DNA of 64,000 bases from Acidovorax delafieldii 2AN (GCF_000175235.1 NZ_ACQT01000004.1:1-64000); one strand, 5' to 3'. Positions 18,323 to 27,593 are shown, numbered from the stretch's first letter. The notes: a model not told the origin generated them from the letters alone. Translations and numbers: made by a program.

Positions 18323-19192
18323 ATGCTGATTGAAATGATGGAGTTCCTGGTACGCGGCATCCTTCTGGGCGCCATCTACGGGCTGCTGGCATTCCCTGTG
18401 AGCCTGCTCTTTGCCACCACCGACTCGGTGGACCTAGGCGTCGGCGCCTATGCGGTGCTGGCCGCTGCCATCGCGATGCTGCTGGGCGGATCGTTTGGTA
18501 TCTTGCTAGGTCTCTGTGGAGCGGTCCTAGCTTCGCTGCTGGCGGGCCTCTTGTCGGCGCGCATCAATGCGGGCGGCCGGGGTGGCGCCAGGAACGACCC
18601 TCTGGTGGTGGTGCTCGCCACCTTTGGCTTCGCCATCATCCTGGAGTCTTTCGTCCTGACATTTTTCGGCAAGGACCCCATGGTGCGCCAGGCCTTCGAG
18701 ACATCCTGGCAGTGGGCAGGCATACGCATCAATCCACAGGCCGCGATCAACGTCGGCACCGCGCTGTTTCTGATGCTCCTGCTTTACCTGTGGCTATACC
18801 GAAGTGCGTGGGGGCGGGACATGCGTGCCTGCGCTGCAAACGCGCTGGCGGCGGCATTGGCCGGGATTCCTGTGCGCCACATCGCACTGATGACATATGT
18901 GGTCGGTGGCCTGCTGGCCGGCATTGCGGGCGTGCTCATTCTGTACACCACGGGCATGAGCTACAGCGCGGGCCTGCATCTGACCATCGCGGGTTTTGGC
19001 GCAGCGGCGCTGTTCGGCCTGCACAGCCCATTGCGTGGCTTCGTCGGCGGTGTCGTCATCGGTACGGTGCAAGCCTTATCGGCGGGATACCTACCTTCGG
19101 GCTGGGCGAGCGGTATGCCGATGCTTTTTACGCTGCTGGTGCTGATCAGCGGTCGGGTCAATGTGGCTGGTGTCGTAGGAGGACGCGCATGA
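18323..19192 (+). CDS. livH: branched-chain amino acid-type ABC transporter permease (LivH)
   Basis: Integral membrane protein of 289 residues with about eight hydrophobic helices, starting LVRGILLGAIYGLLAFPVSLLF. It has the LivH landmarks: a polar NDPLVVVLATFGFAII stretch and an RACAANALAAALAGIPV cytoplasmic loop that contacts the ATPases. It overlaps the livM start by four bases. In this operon the substrate is more likely a carboxylic acid than leucine, since HAAT transporters often serve aromatic or alicyclic acids. Confidence 0.9.
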   Translation: MLIEMMEFLVRGILLGAIYGLLAFPVSLLFATTDSVDLGVGAYAVLAAAIAMLLGGSFGILLGLCGAVLASLLAGLLSARINAGGRGGARNDPLVVVLATFGFAIILESFVLTFFGKDPMVRQAFETSWQWAGIRINPQAAINVGTALFLMLLLYLWLYRSAWGRDMRACAANALAAALAGIPVRHIALMTYVVGGLLAGIAGVLILYTTGMSYSAGLHLTIAGFGAAALFGLHSPLRGFVGGVVIGTVQALSAGYLPSGWASGMPMLFTLLVLISGRVNVAGVVGGRA

Positions 19193-20172
19193 AACATCAT
19201 CTCCTTATTCGTCAGCGGCCTGTGCTCGTTTTGCTTGCTCTGGTGATTGCGGGCACACTGCTTAGCTGGGGCCGGCCTTTCTGGCTCGACAACAGTGTCA
19301 TGATCGGCATCTTCGCGCTCATGGCGTTGTCCGTCGGGCTGTGTTATGGGCAGGCCGGCATTCTTTCCATGGCTACTGCCGCGTTCGCGTCCATTGGCGC
19401 ATTTGGCAGCGCCATTCTGAGCACCCGTTACGGTTTTTCGCCCTGGTTGGGGCTGCCGTTCGCGATGATCGTGCCCATGCTTGTGGCCTATCCCTTGGCG
19501 CGCGCTCTCACACGACTGTCGCCGCTGCCACTGTCCATCGCCACCTTCCTGCTGAGTGGACTGTTTGAGATAGCGATACGCGAGGGCGGTGATTTCACGG
19601 GTGGCTACATCGGCCTTTCAGGAATACCTCCGCTGCCCCTAGTCAAAGGTGTGCAGCAGATGCACTTCCTGGTCTGGGGGGGGGTGCTTGTGGTGGTGGC
19701 GCTCTACGCGAACCTGATGGGTTCGACATACGGCCTCGCCATCAACACGGCGCGTCACGATCCTCTGCGCGCCACTGCAGACGGCGTGGGTGTTCCGCAT
19801 CTGCTTGCCAACACCTTCGCGGCGTCTGCGGCACTCGCAGGGCTGGCCGGCTGGCTGTATGCCCATCACATGAGCTACATGGGGCCCGACTCGCTGACCA
19901 CGCAGGTCTCCATCAGCGTGCTGCTGATGGCCGTCGTCGGCGGCGCAGGAACGCTCCTCGGCCCCGTAGCCGGTGCAGCGGCGCTGATGCTTGTCACGCT
20001 GTACCTGCCCGCCACTGAAAGTCACGGCATGGTCTACGGCGGCATTCTGCTGGTGGTGCTGATGCTGGCGCCAGGTGGGCTGCTGGGCACCCGCTGGCGG
20101 AGCAAGCAGCGCGCGCCTGAGTCCAGACTGCCGGTCGCCGAAATGCGGACCGTGCCAGGAGGAACTCCATGA
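19189..20172 (+). CDS. livM: branched-chain amino acid-type ABC transporter permease (LivM)
   Basis: Second permease, 327 residues and about nine hydrophobic helices. Recognisable LivM features are ALSVGLCYGQAGILSMATAAFASIGAF near the N-terminus, the GGDFTGGYIGLSGIPPLPL segment, and the coupling loop INTARHDPLRATADGVGV. The stop codon overlaps the ATPase start. It forms the transmembrane pore with the LivH partner. Confidence 0.9.
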   Translation: MKHHLLIRQRPVLVLLALVIAGTLLSWGRPFWLDNSVMIGIFALMALSVGLCYGQAGILSMATAAFASIGAFGSAILSTRYGFSPWLGLPFAMIVPMLVAYPLARALTRLSPLPLSIATFLLSGLFEIAIREGGDFTGGYIGLSGIPPLPLVKGVQQMHFLVWGGVLVVVALYANLMGSTYGLAINTARHDPLRATADGVGVPHLLANTFAASAALAGLAGWLYAHHMSYMGPDSLTTQVSISVLLMAVVGGAGTLLGPVAGAAALMLVTLYLPATESHGMVYGGILLVVLMLAPGGLLGTRWRSKQRAPESRLPVAEMRTVPGGTP

Positions 20173-20969
20173 GCATCGAGGTGGAAAACATATCTGTTCA
20201 GTTCGGCGGCGTCCATGCTCTCAAGGATATTTCGGTGCGGGTAGACCCTGGGCGGATAGTAACCGTCATCGGGCCCAATGGGTCAGGCAAGAGCACCTTG
20301 TTTAATAGCATCACGGGGCTGGTGGCCGTAGACCAAGGCACTGTCTGCATTGACGGCCAGAACTTGGCGCGCGTTCCGGCCTGGCAGCGTATTGGCCGGG
20401 GGCTGGCGCGCACTTTCCAGACGCCGCGTTTCGATCCTCGGGTGTGCGTGGAGGACGCCGTTTTGTGCGGCTTCTACCCGGTTTCGCGGGCCGGTATCCT
20501 GGGCGCGATGCTGCGTCTGCCCGTCGTGGCGCGGCAGGAACGTGCGTTTTCCGCCGCCTGCGATCGCATTCTGGACGACTTTGGGCTTGATGGCCTGCGT
20601 CATGCCTCCCTGGGCGAACTCCCGATGGGTATGGTGCGTCTGGTCGAAGTCGCCCGTGCCATTGCCAACAAACCGCGCTACCTGCTGCTGGACGAACCCG
20701 CCGCGGGCCTGACTCGGGCCGAGCAGCAACTGCTGAGCAGCGAGATTCGCCGCATCGCAGCCAGCGGCGTTGGCGTGCTGCTGGTTGAGCACAACTTTGC
20801 GATGGTGCGCAGCTTGTCCGACCACACGGTCGTCCTGGATCGTGGCGCTCTACTGGCGCAAGGCCATCCGGAAGAACTGATGCGCGATCCCGCCTTCGTC
20901 GCCGCCTATCTGGGCAGTAGCACACCCGGCCTGTCCGGCGCCCAGCCATCTATAGGGACCACTCTATGA
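20169..20969 (+). CDS. livG: ABC transporter ATP-binding protein (LivG)
   Basis: ATPase of 266 residues: Walker A GPNGSGKST near residue 36, the LivG-typical GLARTFQTPRFDP Q-loop, Walker B RYLLLDEPAAGL, and the H-loop in VLLVEHNFAMV. The usual LSGGQ signature is replaced by ELPMGMVRLVEVARA, a variation that recurs in some LivG subgroups. The C-terminal tail ends with the LMRDPAFVAAYLG element of the family. It overlaps livF by four bases. Confidence 0.92.
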   Translation: MSIEVENISVQFGGVHALKDISVRVDPGRIVTVIGPNGSGKSTLFNSITGLVAVDQGTVCIDGQNLARVPAWQRIGRGLARTFQTPRFDPRVCVEDAVLCGFYPVSRAGILGAMLRLPVVARQERAFSAACDRILDDFGLDGLRHASLGELPMGMVRLVEVARAIANKPRYLLLDEPAAGLTRAEQQLLSSEIRRIAASGVGVLLVEHNFAMVRSLSDHTVVLDRGALLAQGHPEELMRDPAFVAAYLGSSTPGLSGAQPSIGTTL

Positions 20970-21706
20970 CAACCGTACATTCTCCCTCCCTCCCCAACGC
21001 GCTGGAAGGGCGTTCTCTGGACGCCGCCTATGGCCGAATCCGCGTCGTCGAAGGGGTGGATCTGCAAGTGGCCGCCGGCGAATTGGTGGTGTTGCTCGGC
21101 CCCAATGGTGCGGGCAAAAGCAGTTTGCTGGGCGCCATGGCCGGCACCGTGCGCGGCGGCGGGGCATTGACGCTAGACGGGCTGTCCATTGCCGGCCTAC
21201 CGCCTGAAGTGCGCGCTGCGCGCGGCTTGGCATTCGTGCCTGAGCGGCGCGGGAACGTGTTCCCGGCGATGTCGGTCGCCGAGAACCTCGAACTCGGACT
21301 GCGCCTTTCGCCCCCTGCACGACGGGAGCCGATCCGCGAAAACATCCTGGGAATGTTCCCCATCCTTGCTGAACGTATGAACGCCATGGCCGGCATGCTC
21401 AGTGGCGGTGAGCAGCAGATGCTGGCCATCGGCATGGCGCTGGGTAGGGAGCCGCGCGTGCTGCTCCTCGATGAACCGTCGCAGGGTCTGGCGCCGGTGA
21501 TTTTCGACTTGCTGCGCGACGCATTCACGCTGCTGCGCCGCCAGGGGCTGGCGCTACTGGTCGCTGAGCAGAACCTGCCGTTCGCTGCCGGCATCGCCGA
21601 CCGCTACCTGGTGCTGGTGCACGGCCACCTTGTGGCGGCAGGCAACTCCGCTGAACTCCAGGGCGTAGACGACCTAATGGCGCTCTACATGAGCGCTGAT
21701 GTCTAA
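20966..21706 (+). CDS. livF: ABC transporter ATP-binding protein (LivF)
   Basis: Second ATPase, 246 residues: Walker A GPNGAGKSS, the LivF-characteristic LAFVPERRGNVFPAMSVAENLELG stretch (quoted here in part: FVPERRGNVFPAMSV), canonical signature MLSGGEQQMLAIGMAL, Walker B VLLLDEPSQGLAP and the VAEQN switch. It pairs with LivG to power the transporter. Unlike LivG it keeps a normal signature motif. Confidence 0.9.
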   Translation: MTTVHSPSLPNALEGRSLDAAYGRIRVVEGVDLQVAAGELVVLLGPNGAGKSSLLGAMAGTVRGGGALTLDGLSIAGLPPEVRAARGLAFVPERRGNVFPAMSVAENLELGLRLSPPARREPIRENILGMFPILAERMNAMAGMLSGGEQQMLAIGMALGREPRVLLLDEPSQGLAPVIFDLLRDAFTLLRRQGLALLVAEQNLPFAAGIADRYLVLVHGHLVAAGNSAELQGVDDLMALYMSADV

Positions 21707-21769
21707 CCCCCCCTTCCGACAATCGCTTCTATTCCGCCGAGCCGCATTCACCAACGAAAGGACGAAATT

Positions 21770-22948
21770 ATGAAGATATCTCACTCCCGCCGGGCATTTG
21801 CCAGCTCAACGATGCTGGGCTTTGGCTTGTCTTGTCTCGGGTTCGATGCCGGGGCGCAAGGGCAGGAATCTGTCAAGATCGGCGTGCTGCTCAGCCTGAG
21901 CGGAGCAGCCGCGACCTTCGGTATTCCCGAGCGCGACATGGTTAAGGTCCTAGCCGAAAAATACAATGCAGAAGGCGGTTTTCGGGGCCGTAAGCTGGAA
22001 CTGGTCTTCCATGACGACCAGACCAATCCAACTGAATCGGCGCGCGGCGCTACCAAACTGATTCAGCAGGACAAGGTGGTTGTCATCATTGGCCCTACCA
22101 TTGGTTCAGCCGCGCTGGCCGTGTTGCCGATTGCGGCCCGTGCACAGGTGCCGGTTCTGACGCCTGTGGGCACCATCTCTGTCACTGCGAAAGAGAACAG
22201 CTTCTTCCCTTGGGTGTTCCGCACTTGTCCGAACGACGAACTATTGGTGACAGCGTCGATGGAGACGGCGGTACTCAAGGCCGGTTACAAACGTCTGGCT
22301 GTGATGTACCAGGAAGATGCCTACGGTAAGAATTCGGCTGCATTCGCTGAGAAGTTCGCCAAGGAACACGGCATAGAAATCGTGTCCTTGGCAAGTGCGC
22401 CGGCTGCGGCTGTCGACCTGAGTGCGACGGCCACCCGGATTCGGGCGGCGAACCCCGACAGCGTGCTGCTCTGGACTTCTACGCCCGCTATGGGCGCGGC
22501 CTTCGTACGCGCAGCGCGTCAGGTCGGACTGAACGTACCCATCATCGGGTCTGGCGCACTGGTGCAGCGCTCTTTCATTGAAACCGCCGGCTCGGCAGCG
22601 GAGAATGTCACCATTCTTGCCTTTGCCAACTGGGATGACCCATCTCCCAAGCTGAAAAAGCTGGGCGCGTTGCTGCGGACAAATGGTAAGACACCGTCCG
22701 GTTTCGGCGAACTCCTTACGGCAACAGGGATGGCTGCCTTGACCGCTGCGCTGGCGAAAGTCGAAGGTCCTGTGACAGGAGCTAGGATTCGTGACGCGTT
22801 GGAGAAGGTCTGTGGCATTGATAATCCCTACGTTGATGGAAAGTTCTGCTATTCGGCGGACAGCCACGAAGGATTCGGATCCGATGCCCTGCAGGCCGTG
22901 ACTGTCCGCGATGGCAAATTTCGATCGATTGCACCAAATCCCAAGTAG
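21770..22948 (+). CDS. ABC transporter substrate-binding protein (HAAT family)
   Basis: Periplasmic binding protein of 392 residues. A signal sequence begins MKISHSRRAFASS, which could be Sec or weakly Tat-like. The mature part starts near QESVKIGVLLSLSGAAATFG, the classic entry of Leu/Ile/Val-type receptors. GPTIGSAALAVLPIAARAQVP and a type I two-lobe organisation follow. It contains two cysteines near the C-terminus (VCGIDNP and KFCYS) that could form a disulphide. AAAGGACG lies before the ATG. As the last structural gene of the operon it defines the imported substrate, which the sequence does not reveal. Confidence 0.92.
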   Translation: MKISHSRRAFASSTMLGFGLSCLGFDAGAQGQESVKIGVLLSLSGAAATFGIPERDMVKVLAEKYNAEGGFRGRKLELVFHDDQTNPTESARGATKLIQQDKVVVIIGPTIGSAALAVLPIAARAQVPVLTPVGTISVTAKENSFFPWVFRTCPNDELLVTASMETAVLKAGYKRLAVMYQEDAYGKNSAAFAEKFAKEHGIEIVSLASAPAAAVDLSATATRIRAANPDSVLLWTSTPAMGAAFVRAARQVGLNVPIIGSGALVQRSFIETAGSAAENVTILAFANWDDPSPKLKKLGALLRTNGKTPSGFGELLTATGMAALTAALAKVEGPVTGARIRDALEKVCGIDNPYVDGKFCYSADSHEGFGSDALQAVTVRDGKFRSIAPNPK

Positions 22949-23055
22949 TTGAACGAGGATACAGCAATGGGTGGCCGTGTTTGTTGCATACGTCAGCATG
23001 CGGGCGGCATCTCGGATACTCTGAGCCGTCGATTCGACGCACCCGTTCATTTGAT

Positions 23056-23691
23056 ATGGCTACCCATAAAAATAGTCAGGAAACCGTAGAAAAGATCGTT
23101 TCCGCTGCGAGGCGTCTTTTCGCCAAGAAGGGTTACGCCAATGCGAGCCTGGAGGACATCGCCAAACTTGCAGGCTTCACCAAGGGCGCCATTTACCACT
23201 TTTTCCGGAGCAAGGAGTCCTTGCTGCTGGCAATACTAGTGGACATGGGGGAGCGCTCCATCGGGCAGACCGCCAGGGTCATGCAGAGCACGAACGTATG
23301 CGCTTTTGAAAAGCTGCTTCTCTTCAACCGCTTACAAGCGGAATGGGCGGCTCGAAATCCGGATGACCTGGCCATCCTCATGTGGGTCTCTATCGAGTCT
23401 GCTAACCAGAAGTCCGCTGTAAGGGCGCAAGTCAGAAGCATTTATTCCCGCATCGAGGAGGTGCTTGAAAGCACCCTAGAAAAGGGGAAGGAAAGCGGCG
23501 AGTTTCCCGGTATCCTTCAGGTCAAGGAGACGGTTCTCTGGATCATCGCCATCCATGATGGAAATATGCTTCTTTGGTATCGCAGCGGACGTGACAAGAA
23601 CGTTGGTCGCAATTTGGCCCAAGCATCTAGGCAGGCAATGGCATACGCGGTAGGAGTGCAGGATCCACATGCTTGTGTGCCTGCGAGCTGA
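23056..23691 (+). CDS. TetR family transcriptional regulator
   Basis: Regulator of 211 residues. The N-terminal HTH reads RRLFAKKGYANASLEDIAKLAG with FTKGAIYHFFRSKESLL, the standard TetR DNA-binding domain (quoted in two parts: AARRLFAKKGY and GAIYHFFRSKESL). The C-terminal ligand domain is divergent. It lies about 110 bases after the binding-protein gene in the same orientation and is followed by a terminator, so it is probably the operon's own repressor. Its likely target is the palindrome before the first gene. Confidence 0.92.
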   Translation: MATHKNSQETVEKIVSAARRLFAKKGYANASLEDIAKLAGFTKGAIYHFFRSKESLLLAILVDMGERSIGQTARVMQSTNVCAFEKLLLFNRLQAEWAARNPDDLAILMWVSIESANQKSAVRAQVRSIYSRIEEVLESTLEKGKESGEFPGILQVKETVLWIIAIHDGNMLLWYRSGRDKNVGRNLAQASRQAMAYAVGVQDPHACVPAS

Positions 23692-23799
23692 CAGTTTGAT
23701 GCGATGGATGGCGAGGTGGGTGATTCCTCATCCGCTGACACAACGAGAAGCGGATCAAGCTCTCCCTTGGCTCTCAGCCCTATCGAAAACCGGGAGAGT

Positions 23800-23834
23800 C
23801 TTGGGCTTGCGGCATAAAACCAGTCCAAGTTTTT
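23800..23834 (+). terminator. rho-independent terminator after the tetR-type gene
   Basis: An eight-pair stem (23800-23807 with 23822-23829, including one G-U pair) is followed at once by TTTTT. It lies about 110 bases past the TetR stop on the plus strand and closes the long catabolic operon. Confidence 0.6.
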
Positions 23835-24479
23835 ATCCGCACCCCCTGACCCCACGGGGCTAAGTTTGCGTGGGAGTCAACACTGGGCGCCTTTTGGCAG
23901 CTGCTGCCAGGACAGGTTGAACGGCCCCGTGTAGGCAGATAGCGGTAAAAAGTTGGCCGCAGGGGCTGTTTTGACTGGCGATCGTCGCGGACTTTAGCGA
24001 GGCCGGCATTGGGCTAACTCTTGAAGTTCACAGCAGATCGCTGTGTGGCCACGGTTGGAGATTTCGGAAAACGAATCGATGCGGATCTTGCACGAGGTAG
24101 TCTCCAGCCGCTGAACTTTGGAGGCAGAGACATTTTGAGCAGAGACCCCTGCATGTGTCTGCGATCTGGTCAGGAATTGCCACCGCCCCATACTCGCGTG
24201 CGGCGCAGTGGCAAGAACTTCGCGACCAACGATGCGACGATCAACCAGAGTCCTGCGCACATCGAGATCAACCGCTGAGATACTGGCCCAGTGTTCGTCC
24301 CGGGTCCCGAGATGCTTCATCCGCCCTGAATGCAGAGCATCGTATGCCTCGGCGCAAGCGCCTGCATGCACCGGGGGGCCGAGAATGACCCCTTGCAAGG
24401 GCCTTACATCGCTTGCTCCAGCGTATCGAGCATGGACTCAATTCGCATCGAACGGCTGATGCGCTGGGTACTTTCTGGT
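23835..24479. other. gene-poor spacer between convergent operons
   Basis: About 645 bases lie between the terminator and the end of gabD. Several 60-130-codon frames occur on both strands, but none has a recognisable motif, a good ribosome site or consistent composition. A CCCTTGCAAGGG dyad lies near 24392-24403 without a T-run. The mixed composition would fit old mobile-element debris, which I cannot confirm. Confidence 0.35.
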
Positions 24480-25970
24480 CTACAACAGCACGTCCCCCAG
24501 GCAGAGGTACTTGATCTCCACATAGTCGTCCATGCCGTAGTGCGAGCCTTCGCGGCCCAGGCCGGATTGCTTGACGCCGCCAAAGGGCACATGCTCGGTG
24601 GCCAGGATACCCACGTTGATGCCGACCATGCCGTATTCGAGCGCTTCGCTCACACGGAAAATGCGGCCCACATCGCGGCTGTAGAAGTAGCTGGCCAGGC
24701 CGAATTCTGTGGCATTGGCAGCGTCGATGGCTTCCTGCTCGGTCTTGAACTTGAACACCGGCGCAAAGGGGCCGAAGGTTTCTTCGCGCGCACACAGCAT
24801 GTCGGCCGTGGCGCCAGCCACCACCGTGGGCTCGAAAAACTGGCCCGAGCCCAGGCTGGACAGGCGCTTGCCTCCGGCCACCACTTGGCCGCCCTTGGCC
24901 AGCGCGTCATCCACATGGCGCTGCACTTTTTCCAGTGCGGCTTCCTCGATCAGCGGGCCCTGGCTCACGCCGTCTTCAAAGCCGTTGCCCACCTTGGCCG
25001 CCTTCACCTTGGCGGCGAACTTGGCCACGAATGCGTCGTACACGCCTTCCTGCACGTAAAAGCGGTTGGTGCACACGCAGGTCTGGCCGGCGTTGCGGTA
25101 CTTGCTGGCAAACGCCCCTTCGACGGCGCTGTCGATATCGGCATCGTCAAACACGATGAAGGGTGCGTTGCCACCCAACTCCAGCGACATCTTCTTCACC
25201 GTGGGTGCCGATTGGGCCATGAGGATGCGGCCCACTTCGGTGCTGCCCGTGAAGCTGATGTGGCGCACCACGTCGCTGGCGCACAGCACCTTGCCAATCG
25301 CAATCGAGTTGGCACTGTCGGCGCTCAGGATGTTGAGCACGCCCGCAGGAATGCCTGCGCGAACGGCCAGCTCTGCGGCGGCCAGGGCCGTGAGGGGCGT
25401 CAGCTCGGCCGGCTTGATGACCACGGGGCAGCCGGCGGCCAGCGCAGGCGCCACCTTGCGGGTGATCATGGCCAGCGGAAAGTTCCACGGCGTGATGGCG
25501 GCGCACACGCCGATGGGCTGCTTGAGCACCAGCAGGCGGCGGTTGTTGTCGAACTGGGGCAAGGTCTCGCCGTTGACGCGCTTGGCTTCTTCGGCAAACC
25601 ACTCCACAAAACTGGCGCCATACGCCACCTCGCCCTTGGCCTCGGGCAGCGGCTTGCCCTGCTCGGCGGTCATGATGCGGCCCAGATCGTCCTGGTTGGC
25701 CATCAGCAGGTCGTACCACTTGCGCAGGATGATGCTGCGTTCCTTGGCCGTCTTGGCCTTCCAAGCCGGCCAAGCGGCGTTGGCTGCGGCGATGGCGGCC
25801 TCGGCCTCTTGCGGCCCCAGATTGGCCACGTCGGCGAGCTTGGCGCCTGTGGCCGGATCGTGCACGGCAAAGCGGCTGCTGCCTGCCATCCATTGGCCGT
25901 TGACCAAGGCATCGGTCTTCAGCAGGCTGGGGTCTCGTAGCAAAGTGAGCGGGGATGTGTTCGTGACCAT
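24480..25970 (-). CDS. gabD: NAD(P)-dependent succinate-semialdehyde dehydrogenase
   Basis: Aldehyde dehydrogenase of 496 residues in the GabD clade. It oxidises succinate semialdehyde to succinate, the last step of GABA breakdown. Features: the catalytic-Asn region ITPWNFPLAMITRK, the nucleotide-binding FTGSTEVGR, the catalytic Glu in LELGGNAPFIVFDDAD, the nucleophile in NAGQTCVCTNR (a vicinal Cys pair spaced by one, as usual in GabD), and the C-terminal EHVPFGGVKQSGLGREGS with YVEIKYLCLG. It is the last gene of a minus-strand set with a cupin gene and gabT directly upstream, which supports the GABA assignment. Confidence 0.95.
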   Translation of the reverse strand: MVTNTSPLTLLRDPSLLKTDALVNGQWMAGSSRFAVHDPATGAKLADVANLGPQEAEAAIAAANAAWPAWKAKTAKERSIILRKWYDLLMANQDDLGRIMTAEQGKPLPEAKGEVAYGASFVEWFAEEAKRVNGETLPQFDNNRRLLVLKQPIGVCAAITPWNFPLAMITRKVAPALAAGCPVVIKPAELTPLTALAAAELAVRAGIPAGVLNILSADSANSIAIGKVLCASDVVRHISFTGSTEVGRILMAQSAPTVKKMSLELGGNAPFIVFDDADIDSAVEGAFASKYRNAGQTCVCTNRFYVQEGVYDAFVAKFAAKVKAAKVGNGFEDGVSQGPLIEEAALEKVQRHVDDALAKGGQVVAGGKRLSSLGSGQFFEPTVVAGATADMLCAREETFGPFAPVFKFKTEQEAIDAANATEFGLASYFYSRDVGRIFRVSEALEYGMVGINVGILATEHVPFGGVKQSGLGREGSHYGMDDYVEIKYLCLGDVLL

Positions 25971-25980
25971 AAGTCTGGGA

Positions 25981-26262
25981 TCAGCGCATTTCCACCTCGA
26001 CGAAGATCACTTCGCCAGGGCCGGGGTTGATGACGTTGTGACGCACGCCGATCTGGCGTGCATAGCTGCGGCCCTGAACGAGCTGGCTGGTCTTGATGTC
26101 TTCATCGGTTTCCAACACTAAGTTGCCGTCGGTCATGGGCACCACCACATAGTCATGTGCGTGGGTGTGCCAGCCTGTTTCGGCGGTGGGCGGGAAGCGC
26201 CATTCAGTGACAATAGTGCGCTCGTCATCAATCTGAACTGTGGGGATGGCTTGGGGCCGCAT
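25981..26262 (-). CDS. small cupin-domain protein
   Basis: Single-domain cupin of 93 residues. The metal-site motifs are GWHTHAHDYVVVP (two His and a possible third) and, later, IGVRHNVINPGPGEVIFVEVE. It sits between gabT and gabD with short gaps, so it is co-expressed with GABA degradation. Such small cupins can be sensors, isomerases or dioxygenase-like enzymes. Nothing here decides between them. Confidence 0.85.
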   Translation of the reverse strand: MRPQAIPTVQIDDERTIVTEWRFPPTAETGWHTHAHDYVVVPMTDGNLVLETDEDIKTSQLVQGRSYARQIGVRHNVINPGPGEVIFVEVEMR

Positions 26263-26291
26263 GGCATTCCTTCGGTGACTGTGGGAACGGC

Positions 26292-27593
26292 TTAGGCTTG
26301 GGGCTGCAACGTATCAAGTGATGCGGCAATGATCGCAAGTCCTTCGTCGATCAACGCATCATCGGCAGTAAGCGGCACTAGGATGCGCACAACGTTACCG
26401 TAAGTACCGCAGGTCAGGAGGATCAGGCCACGTTTGGTGGCTTCGGCGGCGAGTGCTTTCGTGAGTTCGGCATCGGGCTGGTGCGGGTCACCGTTTTTGC
26501 ACAGTTCCATGGCCACCATGGCGCCAAGGCCTCGCACTTCGGCAATGCTGCTGTGGCGCTTGGCCAGGTTTCGCAGGCTGGTTGTGATGCGTTGACCAAT
26601 GTCGCGGCTGCGTTGCAGCAGATCATGTTTCTCAAATTCGTCCAACACCGCGAGCGCGGCTGCACAGGCCAGCGGACTGCCCGCGTAGGTGCCGCCCAGA
26701 CCACCGGCTCCAGGAGCGTCCATCACTTCGGCACGGCCGACGACGGCGGATATCGGAAAACCACCGGCCATGGATTTGGCCATGGTGATGAGGTCAGGTG
26801 CGATGCCGCTTTGTTCACAGGCGAACCACGTACCGGTTCGGCCTGCGCCGGTCTGCACCTCATCGCAGATCAGCAGGATGCCGTGCTGATCGCACAGGGT
26901 ACGCAGGTGTCGCATCAATTCGGGCGGAGCCACGTTGAAGCCTCCCTCGCCCTGCACAGGCTCCAGAATGATGGCGGCCACCCGACTGGCATCAATGTCG
27001 TTCTTGAAGATCTGCTCGATCGAGGCGATGGTGTCGTCAACGCTCACACCATGCAGGGCGCTGGGAAAGCGGGCGTGGAACACTTCGGCAGGGAAAGGGC
27101 CAAAGCCAAGTTTGTAGGGGGCGACTTTGCCAGTCATAGCCAGCGTCAGCAGGGTGCGGCCATGGTAGCCGCCGGAGAACGCGATCACGCCCGAGCGGCC
27201 CGTATGGGCGCGAGCGATCTTGATGGCGTTTTCCACCGCTTCGGCACCCGTGGTGAGGAAAAGTGTCTTTTTGGCGAAGTTGCCCGGTGCCTTGGCGTTG
27301 ATGCGCTCGGCCAGTTCCACGTAGGGTTCGTAGGCCAGCACCTGGAAGCAGGTGTGGGTGTAGCAGTCGAGTTGAGATTTCACAGCCTCCATAACGGCAG
27401 CATTGCGATGGCCAGTGTTCAGCACGGCGATGCCGCCAGCGAAGTCGATGTAGCGGCAGCCTTCGACGTCCCAGACTTCGGCGTTCTCTGCCCTACTGAT
27501 AAAAATGTGATGGCTTTGACCAACGCCACGAGGGATAGCGGCTTCGCGCCGGGCCATAAGGGAAGCATTATTCAAATGAGATTCGCGTTGCAT
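26292..27593 (-). CDS. gabT: 4-aminobutyrate--2-oxoglutarate transaminase
   Basis: Class III PLP aminotransferase of 433 residues. It moves the amino group of GABA (or a related omega-amino acid) to 2-oxoglutarate. Motifs: GAEAVENAIKIAR with a following SGGYHGRT (cofactor phosphate and ring contacts), LILICDEVQTGAGRTG (Asp for the pyridine nitrogen), and TMAKSMAGGFPISAVVG with the Schiff-base Lys. These match GabT more closely than ornithine or beta-alanine enzymes. It lies upstream of the cupin and gabD genes in one orientation. Confidence 0.93.
   Translation of the reverse strand: MQRESHLNNASLMARREAAIPRGVGQSHHIFISRAENAEVWDVEGCRYIDFAGGIAVLNTGHRNAAVMEAVKSQLDCYTHTCFQVLAYEPYVELAERINAKAPGNFAKKTLFLTTGAEAVENAIKIARAHTGRSGVIAFSGGYHGRTLLTLAMTGKVAPYKLGFGPFPAEVFHARFPSALHGVSVDDTIASIEQIFKNDIDASRVAAIILEPVQGEGGFNVAPPELMRHLRTLCDQHGILLICDEVQTGAGRTGTWFACEQSGIAPDLITMAKSMAGGFPISAVVGRAEVMDAPGAGGLGGTYAGSPLACAAALAVLDEFEKHDLLQRSRDIGQRITTSLRNLAKRHSSIAEVRGLGAMVAMELCKNGDPHQPDAELTKALAAEATKRGLILLTCGTYGNVVRILVPLTADDALIDEGLAIIAASLDTLQPQA

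Noticed and set aside
24330-25940. 536-codon open frame on the plus strand opposite gabD
   Set aside because: It is a composition artefact: the frame is antisense to a gene with strong motifs, and its own product is His/Gly/Ala-rich without any domain.
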